DNA of 64,000 nt from Methanocaldococcus lauensis (GTDB taxonomy: Archaea > AGJL01 > Methanococci > Methanococcales > Methanocaldococcaceae). The translations under genes and the position numbers were made by a program. The stretch lies in NCBI RefSeq assembly GCF_902827225.1, contig NZ_LR792632.1, forward strand, positions 1,197,030 to 1,261,029. The letters run 5' to 3'. The notes beneath the pieces were generated by a model. It did no database searches. It had not been told where the DNA came from and was given only the letters and a program-made list of their open reading frames with translations. Of the stretch, positions 31,863 to 40,113 are shown in pieces; within the stretch, counting starts at the first letter, position 1; every line of letters begins with the position of its first letter.

Positions 31863-32435
31863 TTAACTTGTTATTAACATATTTTCACTATAAGATTCCT
31901 TTTCTGGATAGTCTATTGTTTTAAAATCTGAGAAATATTTTTTAAGTACATTACATGTTTTTTTAAGGATTTCTTTTTCATCAACTATTTCAAGCATAAC
32001 TTTTGACTCTATTATAATGTATATCATCTCACCACATAGTTTTATAGGATATATATAGATATATTTATCTTTTCTTTGTAATATTATTTTTCTAATATCG
32101 TTGTAAAATTTTTTGACATATTCGAATATTCCAAGACATACTGCTCCTGCATTTTCAGCATCTTTTAATGTAGAAGCAATAATTAATCCCTCGTTATTAA
32201 CAACAATAATATCCCCTACATCATATGTTAAAGCAATTTCTACTAAATCAAACTCTTTAGAGAATTCTTTATTTTCTGTATCCATATAAGTTTTTAATTC
32301 TTTAAGATTTTCAATAATTTCCATTTCAATAAGTTTATATGTTTTTCTTTTTTCACGCTCTCTATACATATAAATTCCTACTCCTTTAAGTACTCCCACT
32401 ATAAAAAGAAGTAAAAATATTATCATACCCTCCAT
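31863..32435 (-). CDS. membrane-anchored roadblock/LC7-like protein
   Basis: 190 residues. A single N-terminal membrane helix (IIFLLLFIVGVLKGVGIYMY, residues 5-24) is followed by a short basic linker. A soluble domain of about 110 residues then shows VGDIIVVNNEGLIIASTL near 73, GAVCLGIFEYVKK and KYIYIYPIKLCGEMIYIII, the strand-helix pattern of roadblock/LC7 proteins that bind small GTPases or form scaffolds. The function is unknown. The C-terminus ends five bases from the aCPSF2 stop on the other strand. It follows the DUF2226-like gene at 32536 by 100 bases on the same strand, suggesting a shared process. Confidence 0.55.
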   Translation of the reverse strand: MEGMIIFLLLFIVGVLKGVGIYMYREREKRKTYKLIEMEIIENLKELKTYMDTENKEFSKEFDLVEIALTYDVGDIIVVNNEGLIIASTLKDAENAGAVCLGIFEYVKKFYNDIRKIILQRKDKYIYIYPIKLCGEMIYIIIESKVMLEIVDEKEILKKTCNVLKKYFSDFKTIDYPEKESYSENMLITS

Positions 32436-32535
32436 ATTCAGACCTCTTAATATTTGTTTTTATTATTGATTATAAACAATTATATATAAATTTATAACAT
32501 ATTAAAATTATATCAATGATTATATATAAATATAA

Positions 32536-33687
32536 TTACTCAATGTTAATTGATATCCTAGATGTATATTTTGCTAAATGTTTCTTAATAACATTATCAA
32601 TTTCAAATTTAATTAGGGAAGGATCTACATTTTTTTTAATAATTCCTAAAATTTTCTTTCTTTTCACATTAATATCGCCATATATTAAGTATCTTCCATT
32701 TTCCCATTTGAGATTTATCTCAGGTTTAATATCTTCAACTCCATCAATATTTTTAATTTTTTCAATCATTTCTTTTTCAATTATTTCTTTTAATTCTTGT
32801 AGCTCTTCATTATTAGGTTTTATTAAATCTTCAATTACTGCTTCAATCCAGCTGTCATCTGGCTCAGATATTCCCAATTTTTTTAGTAATTCTTCTCTAG
32901 ATATATCTACATTCTCTTCATAGCTTAATGATATTGACTCCACATTATCAGTTTTTTCTTCGATAACATCTTCTTTTAATTCATTATCAATTTTCATATT
33001 TGGATACTCTTCTAATAGGACATTTACTTTTTTCTCATCATATTCATAAACTTCAATTACTGAATTTTCATCATTTAATAATGATCCTATTTTATAGCAA
33101 GCTTCTTTACCAAATAAAACGCCATTTTTAGATTCATACGCAGCAGCTAATGGTTTATTTCCATAGTATATTACATATCCAGTTTCAAAATTATTATTAA
33201 CTTTCCTGTATACATATATAAGAATATATTTATTTTCTTCCAAATATTTTTCAAAATCTCTAACATTTGCTGCAATAAAGTTACCCAATGGTATAGTTAT
33301 TTTTGTTTGTATATATTTTTCTTCCTTATGATCACTTTTTTCTTTTTTATTTTTGTCATCTTTTTTTACAAATATTTCTGGACATAACCACTTCATTAAA
33401 TTTAATTTATCTTTATTATATTTATAAATTTCAATAACTTTATTTTCTTTATTTAAAAGTTCTAAAACTTTAACTTTTCCTTCAGTTCCAAAAACTTCCT
33501 CCATAAGATTATCAGTATAGTAATAACCAATTATTTCTCCGTCTTCTACAAAAATGTAACCTTCATGTAACTTATTATTTTCTTTTAGCATAACAAGAAT
33601 ATATCCTCTATCCAACTCTTTTACAAGATCTTCTAAATTTCCATCAGTTAGTGTTTTTATATATTCACCTTCTACTATTTTTATCAT
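32536..33687 (-). CDS. uncharacterised protein with an internal duplication (DUF2226-like)
   Basis: 383 residues, soluble and highly charged. Residues 1-95 and about 130-225 are similar to each other. Each has a GN-x-x-x-L/F start, a YILV or YILI strand, a (E/T)GYV(F/I) strand and a later GKxxVxEL- or GSLLNDE-like segment with (V/E)IEVYEY or VIEIYKY. A lysine-rich linker separates them. The C-terminal third is helical and acidic, followed by a strand-rich domain ending in SRISINIE. I believe it belongs to the archaeal DUF2226 family but am not certain. It precedes the roadblock-like gene on the same strand. Confidence 0.5.
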   Translation of the reverse strand: MIKIVEGEYIKTLTDGNLEDLVKELDRGYILVMLKENNKLHEGYIFVEDGEIIGYYYTDNLMEEVFGTEGKVKVLELLNKENKVIEIYKYNKDKLNLMKWLCPEIFVKKDDKNKKEKSDHKEEKYIQTKITIPLGNFIAANVRDFEKYLEENKYILIYVYRKVNNNFETGYVIYYGNKPLAAAYESKNGVLFGKEACYKIGSLLNDENSVIEVYEYDEKKVNVLLEEYPNMKIDNELKEDVIEEKTDNVESISLSYEENVDISREELLKKLGISEPDDSWIEAVIEDLIKPNNEELQELKEIIEKEMIEKIKNIDGVEDIKPEINLKWENGRYLIYGDINVKRKKILGIIKKNVDPSLIKFEIDNVIKKHLAKYTSRISINIE

Positions 33688-33738
33688 GATTTCCCTCTAT
33701 TTAAAGTTACTATATATAATTAATAATTATAACAAACC

Positions 33739-34521
33739 TTATATTATAGATTTTTCATAAATAATTTTAGCAATTAAACCTGCAAAAACTCCTGCTCCAA
33801 AACCATTGTCTATATTAACAACTGCCAACCCTGGAGAGCACGTGTGAAGCATAGTTAATAGAGGAGTAATTTTTATTCCATAAGATGTTGATGTAGGAAC
33901 TCCAATAACTGGAATATCTACTAAAGAAGATACTATAGAGGGAAGAGCCCCTTCCATTCCAGCAACAACTATAATACAGCAAACTTCATTATTAATCATT
34001 CTTTTTAATGTTGGAAATAATCTATGAATTCCAGCAATGCCTACATCATAAGATATTATTACCTCAACTCCCATTACTTCTAAGGTTTCTTTAGCTTCTT
34101 CAGCTATAGGAATATCAGAAGTTCCAGCGGTTATTACTCCAACCTTACCTATTTTTTTTATAGTATAGTTTTTATCTTTTATTATTAATGTTTTAGCCTT
34201 TTTATTAATCTTTATGTGATAGTTTTTTAAATCATATTTCCTAATTTCGTCACTAAGTTTTTCTATATTATCTATTTTTGTTGCTAATGCAATCCCATTT
34301 TTTTCAGCAAGTTTTAATACTGCCCCTATTATTTCATTAATTTCTTTGCCTTTTCCATAAACAACCTCTGGAACTCCTGTTCTATACTTCCTATTAACAT
34401 CTAGCTTTAATGAGTTTTCAATTTCTTCAAAATAGTTAAGTTTTATTTGTTTTTCAACATCTTCCAAACTTATTTTACCATTTTTAAAATCTAAAAGTAG
34501 CTGTCTTAAATCTAAACCCAT
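33739..34521 (-). CDS. larB: LarB family protein (AIR carboxylase-like)
   Basis: About 260 residues. The C-terminal two thirds is an AIR carboxylase-like domain: VGVITAGTSDIPIAEEAKE near 130, GIAGIHRLF, and CIIVVAGMEGALPSIVSSLVD followed by PVIGVPTSTSYG near 195-225. The N-terminal MGLDLRQLLLDFKNGKISLEDVE is typical of LarB, the enzyme that carboxylates nicotinic acid adenine dinucleotide for the nickel-pincer cofactor of lactate racemase and relatives. An upstream in-frame ATG at 34554 overlaps dtdA and lacks a good site, while GAGGG precedes ATG 34521. No larC or larE is nearby, so the product used here is not shown by context. Confidence 0.82.
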   Translation of the reverse strand: MGLDLRQLLLDFKNGKISLEDVEKQIKLNYFEEIENSLKLDVNRKYRTGVPEVVYGKGKEINEIIGAVLKLAEKNGIALATKIDNIEKLSDEIRKYDLKNYHIKINKKAKTLIIKDKNYTIKKIGKVGVITAGTSDIPIAEEAKETLEVMGVEVIISYDVGIAGIHRLFPTLKRMINNEVCCIIVVAGMEGALPSIVSSLVDIPVIGVPTSTSYGIKITPLLTMLHTCSPGLAVVNIDNGFGAGVFAGLIAKIIYEKSII

Positions 34522-34537
34522 GTTAAATCCCTCAAAA

Positions 34538-35308
34538 TTAAACTCTTTCAACATCTATTCCTTTATTTTTAAAGAATTCCATATATCTTTTTTTATCTTC
34601 TCCTCTACAACCTTTCCAATCTATAAGAACCTTATCTACTTCCATTTTATTAACAAGTTGATTTAAGACATCTTCGGAAACTGATGCATACTTTGGAATC
34701 AAGTAGCCGAAGTAATATTTATCATACTCTAAGGCAAGTTTTGTAAATTTAGGAGCATAATGTCCTCCACCAAATCCTATGACTTTTAATCTATCTTCAT
34801 AATCTCTATTTTTTATCATCTCAATAGTTTCTAAAACTGACTTGGCTATAATTTCCCCAGCCTCCTTTAAAACCCATTCTTTTTCACTACTACCTATTTC
34901 AACAAATACTGTTGGGGCATTTAAATCAGTTGGTGAGTGATGGACTACTTCAAAAGAGACATCAAATTTAGAGATTTTATTATTTTCATAATATATATTG
35001 TAGTTTTTGTAAATATTTTTCAATAAAAGTGTGTTTAAAATAGCATCACATGGACAAACTTCTTTAGGATTTCCACCAAAATCATTATTTTCTGTTAAAT
35101 TTCCTGGAGTATGGACTGTTAGAGATGGCTGATTTGCTTTACTTCTATGCTTTGATAAAAATATGTAGTAATCAGCATCCTCCAAATCTGAACTTTTTAA
35201 TTCCAACAACTCTTTATCAGTTTCAAAAATATCAAAATACTCTTTTAAATGACTGGCTATGTTTTTACTTGCCAAATCTTTATTTGAAGATATTAATAAA
35301 AATTTCAT
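34538..35308 (-). CDS. dtdA: D-aminoacyl-tRNA deacylase (archaeal type)
   Basis: 256 residues of the archaeal/plant DTD2 family, which hydrolyses D-aminoacyl-tRNAs and so protects translation from D-amino acids. Family segments are YYIFLSKHRSKANQPSLTVH near 50, FGGNPKEVCPCDA, FEVVHHSPTDLNAPTVFVEIGSSEKEW near 120-145 and IGFGGGHYAPKFTKLAL near 185, with histidines likely at the zinc and active site. GAGGGATA precedes the ATG. It starts two bases after the moaB end and is followed, with a 16-base gap, by larB, so moaB-dtdA-larB read as one operon. Confidence 0.92.
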   Translation of the reverse strand: MKFLLISSNKDLASKNIASHLKEYFDIFETDKELLELKSSDLEDADYYIFLSKHRSKANQPSLTVHTPGNLTENNDFGGNPKEVCPCDAILNTLLLKNIYKNYNIYYENNKISKFDVSFEVVHHSPTDLNAPTVFVEIGSSEKEWVLKEAGEIIAKSVLETIEMIKNRDYEDRLKVIGFGGGHYAPKFTKLALEYDKYYFGYLIPKYASVSEDVLNQLVNKMEVDKVLIDWKGCRGEDKKRYMEFFKNKGIDVERV

Positions 35309-35310
35309 AG

Positions 35311-35802
35311 TTATCCCTCTCTTATATGTCCCAATATATGCCCAGTTTCTTCTTTTATTATTTTTAATGCAGTTTTACAGGCATTTACTGAACCAGGAAG
35401 TGCATATATAATTTTTCCTTTATAAATTCCAGCCATCGCCCTTGATAGCATAGATGAAAATCCTACTTCTTCATAACTTAACTTTTGAAATAAAATTTTA
35501 AAGCCATCAATTTCTTTTTCTATAATTTCTTTTAGAGCATCAACAGTAACATCTCTCTTCGCTATTCCTGTTCCACCAGTTAAAACGATACAATCTACAT
35601 CAAACGATTCAGTAATATGTTCAATTATTCCCTTAATCATATTTTTATTGTCTGGGATTATAGTGTATATTTCAGCGTTTAACTCTTTTTTTAATAAATT
35701 TCCAGATACATCACTTACATCTTTGCCCATAATTAAATTATTATATCTACTATCACTTACTGTAACTACAGCATATTTTATATTTTCAATTCTTTTATGC
35801 AT
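35311..35802 (-). CDS. moaB: MoaB/MogA family molybdopterin adenylyltransferase
   Basis: 163 residues with the MoCF_biosynth fold: YAVVTVSDSRYNN at the N-terminus, DCIVLTGGTGIAKRDVTVDALKE near 70 (the molybdopterin-binding TGGTG loop), and AMAGIYKGKIIYALPGSVNACKTAL near 115, with the LPGS phosphate site. It adenylates molybdopterin in the molybdenum/tungsten cofactor pathway used by formylmethanofuran and formate dehydrogenases. GGTGAAACT precedes the ATG. It is the first gene of the moaB-dtdA-larB group. Confidence 0.92.
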   Translation of the reverse strand: MHKRIENIKYAVVTVSDSRYNNLIMGKDVSDVSGNLLKKELNAEIYTIIPDNKNMIKGIIEHITESFDVDCIVLTGGTGIAKRDVTVDALKEIIEKEIDGFKILFQKLSYEEVGFSSMLSRAMAGIYKGKIIYALPGSVNACKTALKIIKEETGHILGHIREG

Positions 35803-35933
35803 AGTTTCACCATACTACTAATAAATTATGCAAATATACAAATATAATGGAGCATAAAAATATAGCAAAAACATAATAAATAATAAGAAAAAATTAAAAA
35901 GAAATAAAATATTAAAAAACAAAAATTATTTTC

Positions 35934-36137
35934 TTATTTTTTTAATGCCAATTTAATATCTTCGACTTTAACGGTTTTTCTCTTAGCATGCTTAGCTAAA
36001 TCAACTGCCTCTCTTGCGATTTCTAAAGCAATTTCTTCAACAGCCTCTGCCAAGTATTCTGCAGCAGCTCTACTTACTCTCTCTGCTCCTGCCTTCTTCA
36101 ATATTCTTTCAAATGGTGCTACTGGTAACTCTCCCAT
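35934..36137 (-). CDS. archaeal histone
   Basis: 67 residues, the whole of a histone fold with no tails: [20 protein letters not shown] (alpha 1), [21 protein letters not shown] (alpha 2) and [14 protein letters not shown] (alpha 3 with the RKTVK loop). It matches HMfB-type histones that wrap DNA as dimers or longer hypernucleosomes. A BRE/TATA box stands about 45-60 bases upstream and GGTGATATA directly before the ATG. It is monocistronic. It appears to be the last gene in the stretch collinear with M. jannaschii MJ0157-MJ0168. Confidence 0.97.
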   Translation of the reverse strand: MGELPVAPFERILKKAGAERVSRAAAEYLAEAVEEIALEIAREAVDLAKHAKRKTVKVEDIKLALKK

Positions 36138-36180
36138 TATATCACCTCAAAATTTTATAAGAGTTTTTATTAAATTTGCA

Positions 36181-36197
36181 GTATTTAAAATTTTCGG
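36181..36197 (-). promoter_or_regulatory. BRE/TATA promoter of the histone gene
   Basis: The minus strand reads CCGAAAATTTTAAATAC, a textbook archaeal BRE (CCGAAAA) joined to a TATA box. It is placed for a start near 36158 and a leader of about 20 bases containing GGTGAT. It resembles the tRNA-Trp promoter at 4221-4240. Confidence 0.65.
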
Positions 36198-36295
36198 TTT
36201 ATGGTGACTATTGGAAAAGGGATGACATTATAATACTTCTTTAGTGATTTTACAAATTGTTTAAATAATCTAATTCTTTAAGAATTTAGATATGT

Positions 36296-37417
36296 TTATA
36301 TAAGTTTAACCTTCTCTTTAATTTTTTTAATTTCTTCTATTTTAGCAATAGTTTTTGGATGCTTTGGGAGATAAGGACATTTTATTTCTTTTTCAGTTGA
36401 TATATCATAAGTTTCAATATCTTTGGCAATTTTTACAATATCATCTTTATCAAAACCAATTAAAGGTCTCAAAGTTAAATAATTTATTACATCATCAATA
36501 ACTTTAAGGTTTTTTAATGTTTGTGAAGCTACTTGTCCTAAATTATCTCCAGTAACTATAGCATTGCAACCTAAGTATTTAGCATACTTTTCTGCAATTT
36601 TTAACATCTTTCTTTTACAAAATATGCATGTATAGTTTTCCTTTTTAATGCTCTTTAACTTTTCTACTATATCTTCAATGTCTTTTTTGTAGTCATAGAC
36701 AACAAATTCTAATTGAGTGTCGTAATCACTTAAAACCTCGACAATTTTTCTAACTTTGTTTAAAGATTCTTCATTCATCTTCAAGTGTAATAATACTACA
36801 TTACAACCTCTTCTAATCATCATAAATGCCGCTACTGGACTGTCTATACCATCAGAGATTAAACATAAAACTTTTCCTTGACTACCTACTGGCAATCCTC
36901 CAAATCCTTCATACTTTTCTGTAAATAAATAGGCATTATCTTTTAAAATCTCAATTCCTAAAACAATGTCTGGATTAGTTAGATCTACTTCCAATCCAAG
37001 TTTTTCGACTATTGCCTCTCCAACTATTCTATTAACTTCTGGAGATGTGTATGGAAAACTTTTGTTACTTCTCTTAGTTTTAACAGCAAAGGTTATTTTT
37101 TCTTTATTAATCTCTTTTAATTTCTTCCTTATTATTTGAACTGCATAATTAACAATTTCGTTAATGTTTAAAGGACACACATAAACAGGGCTATATGAAA
37201 CAATGCCCGGAACTTTTTTTAATAATTTTATTGCTAATTCCTCCTTACCTTTTGTATTTACTTTAACTAACAATCTCCAATGCAGTATTTTAACATCTAC
37301 ATCAATTTCATACTTTCTAAATAATTTTATAATGTTTTTTCTTAAAATTTCTATTAAATTTTTTCTTATAACTTCAGATTTTAATCCAATCTCCCCATAT
37401 CTAACTAAGATTTCCAT
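36296..37417 (-). CDS. thiI: tRNA 4-thiouridine synthase ThiI (no rhodanese domain)
   Basis: 373 residues: an N-terminal ferredoxin-like region, a THUMP RNA-binding domain (about 60-165) and a PP-loop adenylation domain. As in other archaea, the C-terminal rhodanese domain of the E. coli protein is missing. The PP-loop reads LISDGIDSPVAAFM near 178, with Asp where most family members have the first Gly of SGG. A CxxC (YTCIFCKRKM near 260) may help sulfur transfer or metal binding; TGDNLGQVASQT follows near 286. It makes s4U8 in tRNA and can serve thiamine synthesis. It lies 14 bases after cbiC on the same strand. Confidence 0.9.
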   Translation of the reverse strand: MEILVRYGEIGLKSEVIRKNLIEILRKNIIKLFRKYEIDVDVKILHWRLLVKVNTKGKEELAIKLLKKVPGIVSYSPVYVCPLNINEIVNYAVQIIRKKLKEINKEKITFAVKTKRSNKSFPYTSPEVNRIVGEAIVEKLGLEVDLTNPDIVLGIEILKDNAYLFTEKYEGFGGLPVGSQGKVLCLISDGIDSPVAAFMMIRRGCNVVLLHLKMNEESLNKVRKIVEVLSDYDTQLEFVVYDYKKDIEDIVEKLKSIKKENYTCIFCKRKMLKIAEKYAKYLGCNAIVTGDNLGQVASQTLKNLKVIDDVINYLTLRPLIGFDKDDIVKIAKDIETYDISTEKEIKCPYLPKHPKTIAKIEEIKKIKEKVKLI

Positions 37418-37431
37418 AATTTCACCTAAAA

Positions 37432-38064
37432 TTAAGCCCTCTCATCTTTTGCGTATGCAATTATTCCATTTATTATAGAAACTGCCACAGGAGTTCCTCC
37501 TTTTGGGCCTATAGTTGTTATATTTGGAATATCTAACTTCCTAAGATTTTCCTTAGATTCTGACGCTTGGACAAAACCAACAGGAACGCCAATAACTAAT
37601 TTTGGCTTTATATTTTCCTCTTTAATTAATCTTATTACTTCAAATAGTGCAGTTGGAGAATTTCCTATAACAACAATTCCTCCATCTATTAAATCTTTGG
37701 CAAACCTCATTGATGCCATAGCCCTTGTAATTCCTTCTTTTTTAGCAACATCATAAACTTTTGGATGATCTATATAGCAATGAACATTATCATACCTTAT
37801 TCCAACTTTAATCATATTCACATCAGTAACTATTGGAGTTTTGTTTTTTATTGCTTTAATTCCACTCTCTATTGGATTATTTTTAAAAACTAAAAGTTTT
37901 GCGTATTCTGGATCTGCAGTAGCATGAACTACCCTCTCAATAATTCCTAATTCTTTCTCATTAAATTGATTTATTTTATCTCCTAAAACTTCTTTTATTT
38001 TTTTTCTAACGATTTCTCTTGATTTATTAGCAATGTTTAAGCCATCTTTTGATATTGCCCCCAT
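37432..38064 (-). CDS. cbiC: cobalt-precorrin-8 methylmutase
   Basis: About 210 residues. It moves the C-11 methyl group to C-12, giving cobyrinic acid in the anaerobic B12 pathway that supplies corrinoids for methyl transfer. Family marks are MGAISKDGLNIANKSREIV, RVVHATADPEYAKLLVF with the catalytic histidine near residue 50, ITRAMASMRFAKDLIDGGIVVIGNSPTALFEV near 130 and GVPVGFVQASESKE near 170. ATG 38085, GTG 38073 (with GGTGG upstream) and ATG 38064 are all in frame; the last fits the family length best, but the choice is not secure. Other cbi genes are not adjacent. Confidence 0.88.
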   Translation of the reverse strand: MGAISKDGLNIANKSREIVRKKIKEVLGDKINQFNEKELGIIERVVHATADPEYAKLLVFKNNPIESGIKAIKNKTPIVTDVNMIKVGIRYDNVHCYIDHPKVYDVAKKEGITRAMASMRFAKDLIDGGIVVIGNSPTALFEVIRLIKEENIKPKLVIGVPVGFVQASESKENLRKLDIPNITTIGPKGGTPVAVSIINGIIAYAKDERA

Positions 38065-38131
38065 AAAATCCACAATAACCACCATTAAAAAGTAAAAAAT
38101 AGATTGAAAATAAAATAATGGAAAAATTTAT

Positions 38132-39484
38132 TTAATATTCTTTATTTCTTAAAGTTTTTATAACGTTATCTACAATTTCTGGAGCCAATCCAATATATGT
38201 TTTTGGATCCATCAATTTTTCTATTTCTTCTTTTGTTAAATACTTCATAACATCCTCATCCTCTAATAATACCTCTTTTAAATGTCTATCTTCTTCATAC
38301 GCCTTCATCGCACATCTTCTAACGACTTCATGAGCTGTCTGCCTTCCCATTCCTCTTTTAGCTAACTCAATCATTATTCTCTCAGCCATTATTAGCCCTT
38401 TTGTTAATTCCAAGTTTTTCTCAACATTTTTTATATTAACTTTTAGTTTTTTAATTCCTTTAATTGCTAATGTTAAAGTGTGATCTGTCAAAACGCAAAC
38501 CTCTGCAAATATGCATCTTTCAGATGATGAATTTGTTAAATCTCTCTCTTCCCATAAAGGAATATTGTCCATTTCTGCAATACATAAGGATTTTATAACC
38601 CTTGATAAACCACAAATTTGTTCAAAAGTTATGGGGTTTCTTTTATGTGGCATTGTCGATGAACCTGTCTGCTTTGTTGGGTCAAATTCTTCCTCTAATT
38701 CTCCTATCTCAGTTCTTTGCATGTTTCTAACTGTAACTCCAATTTTATTTAAAGTTTGAGCAATTAAAGCTAATAAAAATACAAATTCAGCATGTCTATC
38801 TCTCTGTATAACCTGATTTGAAATTAAAACTGGCTCTAGGCCCAAGATTTCTGCAACTCTCTTATGGACTTCTAAACCTTTATCTCCCATTGCAGCCATT
38901 GTTCCTACTGCCCCAGTTATCATAGAAACGCATATTCTTTTCTTAGCCTCATTTAACCTCTCTAAGTGTCTGTCAATCTCAGCAGCCCATAAAGCAAATC
39001 TCATACCATAAGTTGTTGGAATTGCATGCTGTCCATGAGTTCTACCAACGCAGACTGTATATTTATGCTCTTCTGCCTTATTTAGTAAAATATCTCTTAA
39101 CTCCTTTAATTTTTTTTCTATAATTTCTATAGACTCTTTTATTAGTAAAGAATTGGCAGTATCTACAATATCATTTGATGTAGCTCCAAAGTGTATATAC
39201 TCTCCAGCATTTCCTTCGCAAACCTCTGCCAATGCTCTAATTATCGCTACAACATCGTGCTTTGTTTCTTTTTCAATTTCTTTAACTCTTTCTAACTTTA
39301 CATATTTTGTAGATGCCTTTCTATTTATTTCCTCTGCCGCTTCTTTTGGAATTAAACCAAGTTCTGCTTGAGCCTTTGCTAATGCTGCTTCAACTTTTAA
39401 CATTTTTTCTAATTTGTTTTCTTCTTCCCAAATTCTTCTCATTTCTGGAGTACCATATCTATAATCAATTGGATGTACTGCCAT
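38132..39484 (-). CDS. purB: adenylosuccinate lyase
   Basis: About 450 residues of the fumarase/aspartase superfamily. It acts twice in purine synthesis, splitting SAICAR and adenylosuccinate with release of fumarate. The superfamily signature TGSSTMPHKRNPI lies near 273, HFGATSNDIVDTA near 88 and VGRTHGQHAIPTTYG near 140, covering the three conserved regions with catalytic His and Ser. An in-frame ATG 14 codons upstream is rejected because GGTGA sits right before ATG 39484, giving the family start MAVHPIDYRYGTPEMRRIW. It is upstream of cbiC with a gap of 46-67 bases, perhaps co-transcribed. Confidence 0.95.
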   Translation of the reverse strand: MAVHPIDYRYGTPEMRRIWEEENKLEKMLKVEAALAKAQAELGLIPKEAAEEINRKASTKYVKLERVKEIEKETKHDVVAIIRALAEVCEGNAGEYIHFGATSNDIVDTANSLLIKESIEIIEKKLKELRDILLNKAEEHKYTVCVGRTHGQHAIPTTYGMRFALWAAEIDRHLERLNEAKKRICVSMITGAVGTMAAMGDKGLEVHKRVAEILGLEPVLISNQVIQRDRHAEFVFLLALIAQTLNKIGVTVRNMQRTEIGELEEEFDPTKQTGSSTMPHKRNPITFEQICGLSRVIKSLCIAEMDNIPLWEERDLTNSSSERCIFAEVCVLTDHTLTLAIKGIKKLKVNIKNVEKNLELTKGLIMAERIMIELAKRGMGRQTAHEVVRRCAMKAYEEDRHLKEVLLEDEDVMKYLTKEEIEKLMDPKTYIGLAPEIVDNVIKTLRNKEY

Positions 39485-39569
39485 TTTTTCACCAACAATT
39501 GTTTTATTCCACAGAGAATTCTTCAATTGGTATATTCCATTAATATTTTTTAGTTTTTATTTTCTCTTT

Positions 39570-39625
39570 GGTTAAATAACCATAGAGGTAGAGTCTCCCA
39601 TAGGTGTAAAATTAGACTGTTTAGA
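39570..39625 (+). repeat. possible diverged relic of the hairpin element
   Basis: TCCCATAGGTGTAAAATTAGAC at about 39596-39617 resembles the junction CCCTATGGGTGTAAAATCAGAC found in the CRISPR array at 13532-13553, with a few changes. In addition GGTTAAATAACCATAG (39570-39585) is identical to 12750-12765, directly beside element copy a. Each match alone is weak; together, and with the transposon relic next door, they suggest an old element copy. Confidence 0.4.
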
Positions 39626-39739
39626 ATGAAACAAATAGGAAAAAGGAATGTAAACCACCAATAAACATATAATATGTTATTTTACTATAAATTGATGCTA
39701 AGGAACTCTGCTTTAATGAATTCAGATGAAAACTTTCAG

Positions 39740-39880
39740 ATTTCATTAATCTCCATGCGAAGCAAGGAGATAGGGGAGGAGGATAGAGACTTATTTTATG
39801 GATATAGTCCTATATAATATTATTATGGAGTTGAAATCTCCACCAAAGAAATTCTACCATCTATAGACAGCCAGAAAGGT
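39740..39880. other. hairpin-rich non-coding segment, possible transposon left end
   Basis: Small perfect hairpins occur at 39749-39771 (ATCTCC/GGAGAT) and 39837-39851 (GGAG/CTCC), with AATGAA/TTCATT just upstream. The segment is more GC-rich than its flanks, contains a purine run (GGGGAGGAGGATAGAGAC) and directly precedes the TnpB relic. It has no open frame. It is most simply the left end of the same degenerate element, but a structured RNA cannot be excluded. Confidence 0.35.
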
Positions 39881-40113
39881 GTCTAAGTTGGGAGTAACGA
39901 GAGTTTTAACGATAAATCTAACGAGAAAATTAACTGACGAACAATGGATTATCTTAAACCATTTAACTTATTCCTCATCAAAATTATGGAATGTATCTTA
40001 GCGTAGTCTCGAATCCTGAGATGGACAGGAATAGAGGGTTTGGCAACCCATGGGAAGTGAGGATTATTTCTTCGCTCTTCTAAAAAACCTCCACTTTAGG
40101 CTGGAAGACATCA
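39879..40113 (+). pseudogene. TnpB (IS200/IS605-type) remnant, internally deleted
   Basis: From 39879 forty codons are open and end at TAG 39999. They read VSKLGVTRVLTINLTRKL and then TDEQWIILNHLTYSSSKLWN, the N-terminal pattern of archaeal TnpB/OrfB, where an HLTYHSSKLWN-like motif follows the first strand. Straight after, in the next frame, comes SRILRWTGIEGLATHGK, a stop, and GLFLRSSKKPPL, which looks like a TnpB C-terminus broken by stops. About 300 internal codons, including the RuvC catalytic sites, are missing. The right end abuts the stop codon of the DUF655 gene at 40111. Confidence 0.6.

Noticed and set aside
40000-40025. CTCGAATCC, resembling a tRNA T-loop
   Set aside because: No flanking stems; it lies in the TnpB scar.
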